Of a stretch of DNA of 44,548 nt, positions 42,860-44,548 are shown piece after piece. How positions within the stretch are numbered: the stretch's first letter is position 1; every line of letters begins with the position of its first letter. The position numbers and the translations under genes are program-made. The notes under the pieces were generated by a model. The model ran no database searches. It was not told the origin of the DNA and worked only from the letters and a program-made list of their open reading frames with translations. Origin of the DNA: Microbispora oryzae. Its GTDB lineage: Bacteria; Actinomycetota; Actinomycetes; Streptosporangiales; Streptosporangiaceae. The stretch spans positions 1 through 44,548 of the forward strand of contig NZ_JAFCNB010000034.1 of the NCBI RefSeq assembly GCF_017896165.1, in the 5' to 3' direction.

Positions 42860-43945
42860 TCAGGACATTTGCGATGATTTCGGCATTACTGCCTGTTCGC
42901 GGGATCGCGGCGGCGTCCCACCCGGCCGGCGCAGCTTGGTGAAGGCCCAGGAGATGTCGGGCTCGACGGCCCACTTGAAAAGGCGCCGAACCGGCGGCGT
43001 GCACAGGACCGTCGCGAGCACCACTCCGAACGCGATCATGGCCGCCACGCCCACCGGATTGACCAACGATGAGTGGAACCTCTCGGCCACCTTCACGACG
43101 AACCCGTGGAGGAGATAGGCGTACATGGTGGCCGCTCCCAGCCCAGTGAACCACGTACGACGGCTGGGTGTGATCGCGATGAACGCCGCCACGAGCACGG
43201 CCCCCGCCGCCAGCATCGCGAGCCGGATCAGCGTGCCGGTCACGTCGTCGACCCCGATCTGCGCGTTCGCATGGCGCCACCGGATCCATTCGGTCTTCAC
43301 GTGATCGTGGACGGCGAATGCGACGCACAGCCCGATCACCAGCACCACGGCACCGGTGACCCTGGCCCACTTCCGCCGCAGCAGGTCGAGGTGCTCCGGC
43401 CGCAGCATCAGGCCGAGCACGTAGAACGGCAGCAGGCCGAAGGTGCGGTTCATCGACAGCTCGTCGGGCAGGCCGCTCGTACCGGACAGCAGCGACACCC
43501 CGACCGCGATCGTCAGCGGCCAGCGCAGCTGCTGCCACACCGGCGTGGACAGCCTCCACAGGAAGAGCGACATCAGGAACCACGTCAGGTAGTACGGGTC
43601 CATCAGGCTGATCTCAAGCTTGCCGTACAGGAAGTAGCGGGGCAGCGAGTAGGCCACCTCGAACAGCACGTACGGCACGGCGAGACCGGTGATGAGCTTC
43701 CTCGCCTTGCCCGCCGAGAAGGTGAAGTTCCTCGACAGGTAGCCGCTGACCACGATGAACAGCGGCATGTGGAACAGGTAGACGAAGAAGTAGAGCGCGT
43801 GAGCGGCGGGCACGTCCCGCAGGTTCTCGATCAGGTGCCCGCTGACCACGAGGACGATGGCCAGATACTTCACGTTGTCGAGCAGGGGGTCCCGGGCGGC
43901 AGCCGTGCTCGTGGGCATCGCGGGGGCGGGAACGGTCGCGGTCAC
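42860..43945 (-). CDS. Acyltransferase 3-like membrane protein (second in window)
   Basis: A protein of 361 residues with about ten membrane helices. LLDNVKYLAIVLVVSGHLIE carries the family's helix-1 His, and FVYLFHMPLFIVVSGYLSR is the second landmark (conserved F-H-M-P-x-F/L). These resemble acetyl-transferring enzymes of the acyltransferase-3/fucose-4-O-acetylase group. The GTG at 43945 is chosen because TAGGGT lies 8 bases upstream; the longer frame to 44047 would include that promoter. It is divergent from the PD-(D/E)XK-like gene. It could O-acetylate the nearby surface polymer, but it is 5 kb from that locus. Confidence 0.88.
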   Translation of the reverse strand: MTATVPAPAMPTSTAAARDPLLDNVKYLAIVLVVSGHLIENLRDVPAAHALYFFVYLFHMPLFIVVSGYLSRNFTFSAGKARKLITGLAVPYVLFEVAYSLPRYFLYGKLEISLMDPYYLTWFLMSLFLWRLSTPVWQQLRWPLTIAVGVSLLSGTSGLPDELSMNRTFGLLPFYVLGLMLRPEHLDLLRRKWARVTGAVVLVIGLCVAFAVHDHVKTEWIRWRHANAQIGVDDVTGTLIRLAMLAAGAVLVAAFIAITPSRRTWFTGLGAATMYAYLLHGFVVKVAERFHSSLVNPVGVAAMIAFGVVLATVLCTPPVRRLFKWAVEPDISWAFTKLRRPGGTPPRSREQAVMPKSSQMS

Positions 43946-43953
43946 GGTGCGCG

Positions 43954-43959
43954 ACCCTA
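43954..43959 (-). promoter_or_regulatory. -10 element of the second acyltransferase gene
   Basis: TAGGGT on the minus strand, 8 bases before the GTG at 43945. Confidence 0.6.
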
Positions 43960-44115
43960 GTGAGCGGCCCTGGCGATCACCGCCAACGGCGGGCGAACAA
44001 TGCCGGAATTCTTGGACGGCCGCCGAAGGCGCGCCCCGAGCGGACAAATGTCATCCTCCCAGGGGAGCAAGTCTTCACCCCGTGGAGGAAGTCTGTCCAC
44101 AGACCCAATCGCGAT

Positions 44116-44144
44116 TTGACTACCACACGTAATCGGCTGATAAC
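44116..44144 (+). promoter_or_regulatory. Promoter of the terminal PD-(D/E)XK-like gene
   Basis: -35 TTGACT (44116-44121), 17-base spacer, -10 GATAAC (44139-44144), then 9 bases to the ATG at 44154. The best sigma-70-type promoter in the window; the transcript should be leaderless. Confidence 0.75.
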
Positions 44145-44153
44145 TTCCCGCGC

Positions 44154-44548
44154 ATGCCTGGCGCCCGACACGACGCGACCAACGAACTGGTCCGCCACCA
44201 CCCCGAACTCGTCCAGCACCTCCTCCAGACCGTCGGCGGCATCCCCCTGCCCGACAACGTCCCCCTCCACATCCACAGCGGCGAACTCAACGACCGCATC
44301 TCCACCAACCGCCACGCCGACACCCTCATCCTCGCCGGCCCCCCACACGACCCCCACTACGGCCTGATCTGCGAAATCGAAACCCGCCTGTCAGAACCCA
44401 AACTGCACCAGGCACTGCGCTACGCCGCCACCGTCTGGCTCCGCCTCGACAAACCCGTCCACGTCCTGTTCATCACCCCCAACACCACCGGCGACCGCTA
44501 CAACCGCCCCCTCACCCTCAACGCCGGCGGCCTCACCCTCACCCTCAC
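44154..44548 (+). CDS. PD-(D/E)XK-like protein of unknown function (3' end outside window)
   Basis: At least 131 residues, cut off by the window end. ELVRHHPELVQHLLQTVGG is a helical start; ADTLILAG followed about 17 residues later by LICEIETRL gives the D...ExE pattern of a PD-(D/E)XK nuclease-like core, and WLRLDKPVHVLFITPN is a later strand. It resembles the many-copy hypothetical/Rpn-like family of large actinomycete genomes; activity is unproven. Codon use stands out: it is strikingly C-rich and G-poor on the coding strand (runs such as CACCACCCC, CTCATCCTC), unlike its neighbours. With its strong promoter this suggests a recently acquired or duplicated gene. Confidence 0.8.
   Translation, partial: MPGARHDATNELVRHHPELVQHLLQTVGGIPLPDNVPLHIHSGELNDRISTNRHADTLILAGPPHDPHYGLICEIETRLSEPKLHQALRYAATVWLRLDKPVHVLFITPNTTGDRYNRPLTLNAGGLTLTL

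Overview
The window is high-GC actinobacterial chromosome. Most genes have G/C-ending codons, GTG starts are frequent, and many genes have a -10 hexamer only 6-9 bases before the start codon (leaderless transcription). The gene content (fba, DUF3151 and purA together; purD and purC; an OsaA/OsaB-like kinase pair; an ECF sigma factor fused to a surface domain; many glycosyltransferases) suits a filamentous, spore-forming actinomycete. Streptosporangiales is my best guess, but the sequence does not prove it. I see no rRNA, tRNA, CRISPR array, phage or intact insertion sequence.

Layout. 1-3.5 kb: 3' part of a multi-HAMP hybrid histidine kinase and a partner response regulator. 3.5-8.1 kb, minus strand: an NYN-domain protein with a long Ser/Pro/Gln linker, and a 947-residue protein joining an ECF sigma factor, a zinc finger, one membrane helix and a large exported part. 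8.2-10.7 kb: a self-regulated TetR gene with two palindromic operators, pyrE, a small RodZ-tail-like membrane protein and a DedA protein. 10.8-14.9 kb: the housekeeping run fba, DUF3151, purA and a glycerophosphodiester phosphodiesterase gene. 14.9-15.7 kb: a small vapBC-type toxin-antitoxin pair between two copies of a 29-30 bp direct repeat, the first of which overlaps the 3' end of the phosphodiesterase gene. 15.9-18.1 kb: ferredoxin and cytochrome P450, divergent from a TetR regulator. 18.1-24.7 kb: corA, purD, purC, a divergent murA and an unusual three-part regulator. 24.8-27.8 kb: an EamA transporter, an aromatic/histidinol-phosphate aminotransferase and an exported polysaccharide deacetylase.

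27.8-39.1 kb is a cell-surface polysaccharide locus: an acyltransferase, a Nudix-type (probably regulatory) protein, an exported DUF4434-type glycosidase-like protein, two GT4 glycosyltransferases, a UDP-ManNAc/UDP-Glc dehydrogenase, a UDP-GlcNAc 2-epimerase and a two-domain CgeB/GT2 glycosyltransferase. The epimerase and dehydrogenase together could make UDP-ManNAcA. 39.2-44.5 kb: a 14-helix MFS exporter, a flotillin with a small NfeD-like partner, a second acyltransferase, and the 5' part of a PD-(D/E)XK-like gene whose composition differs from its neighbours.

The most notable features are the sigma/zinc-finger/membrane/surface fusion, the repeat-flanked toxin-antitoxin insertion, the TetR promoter with an operator filling its spacer, and a terminator-like hairpin inside the predicted purA leader.
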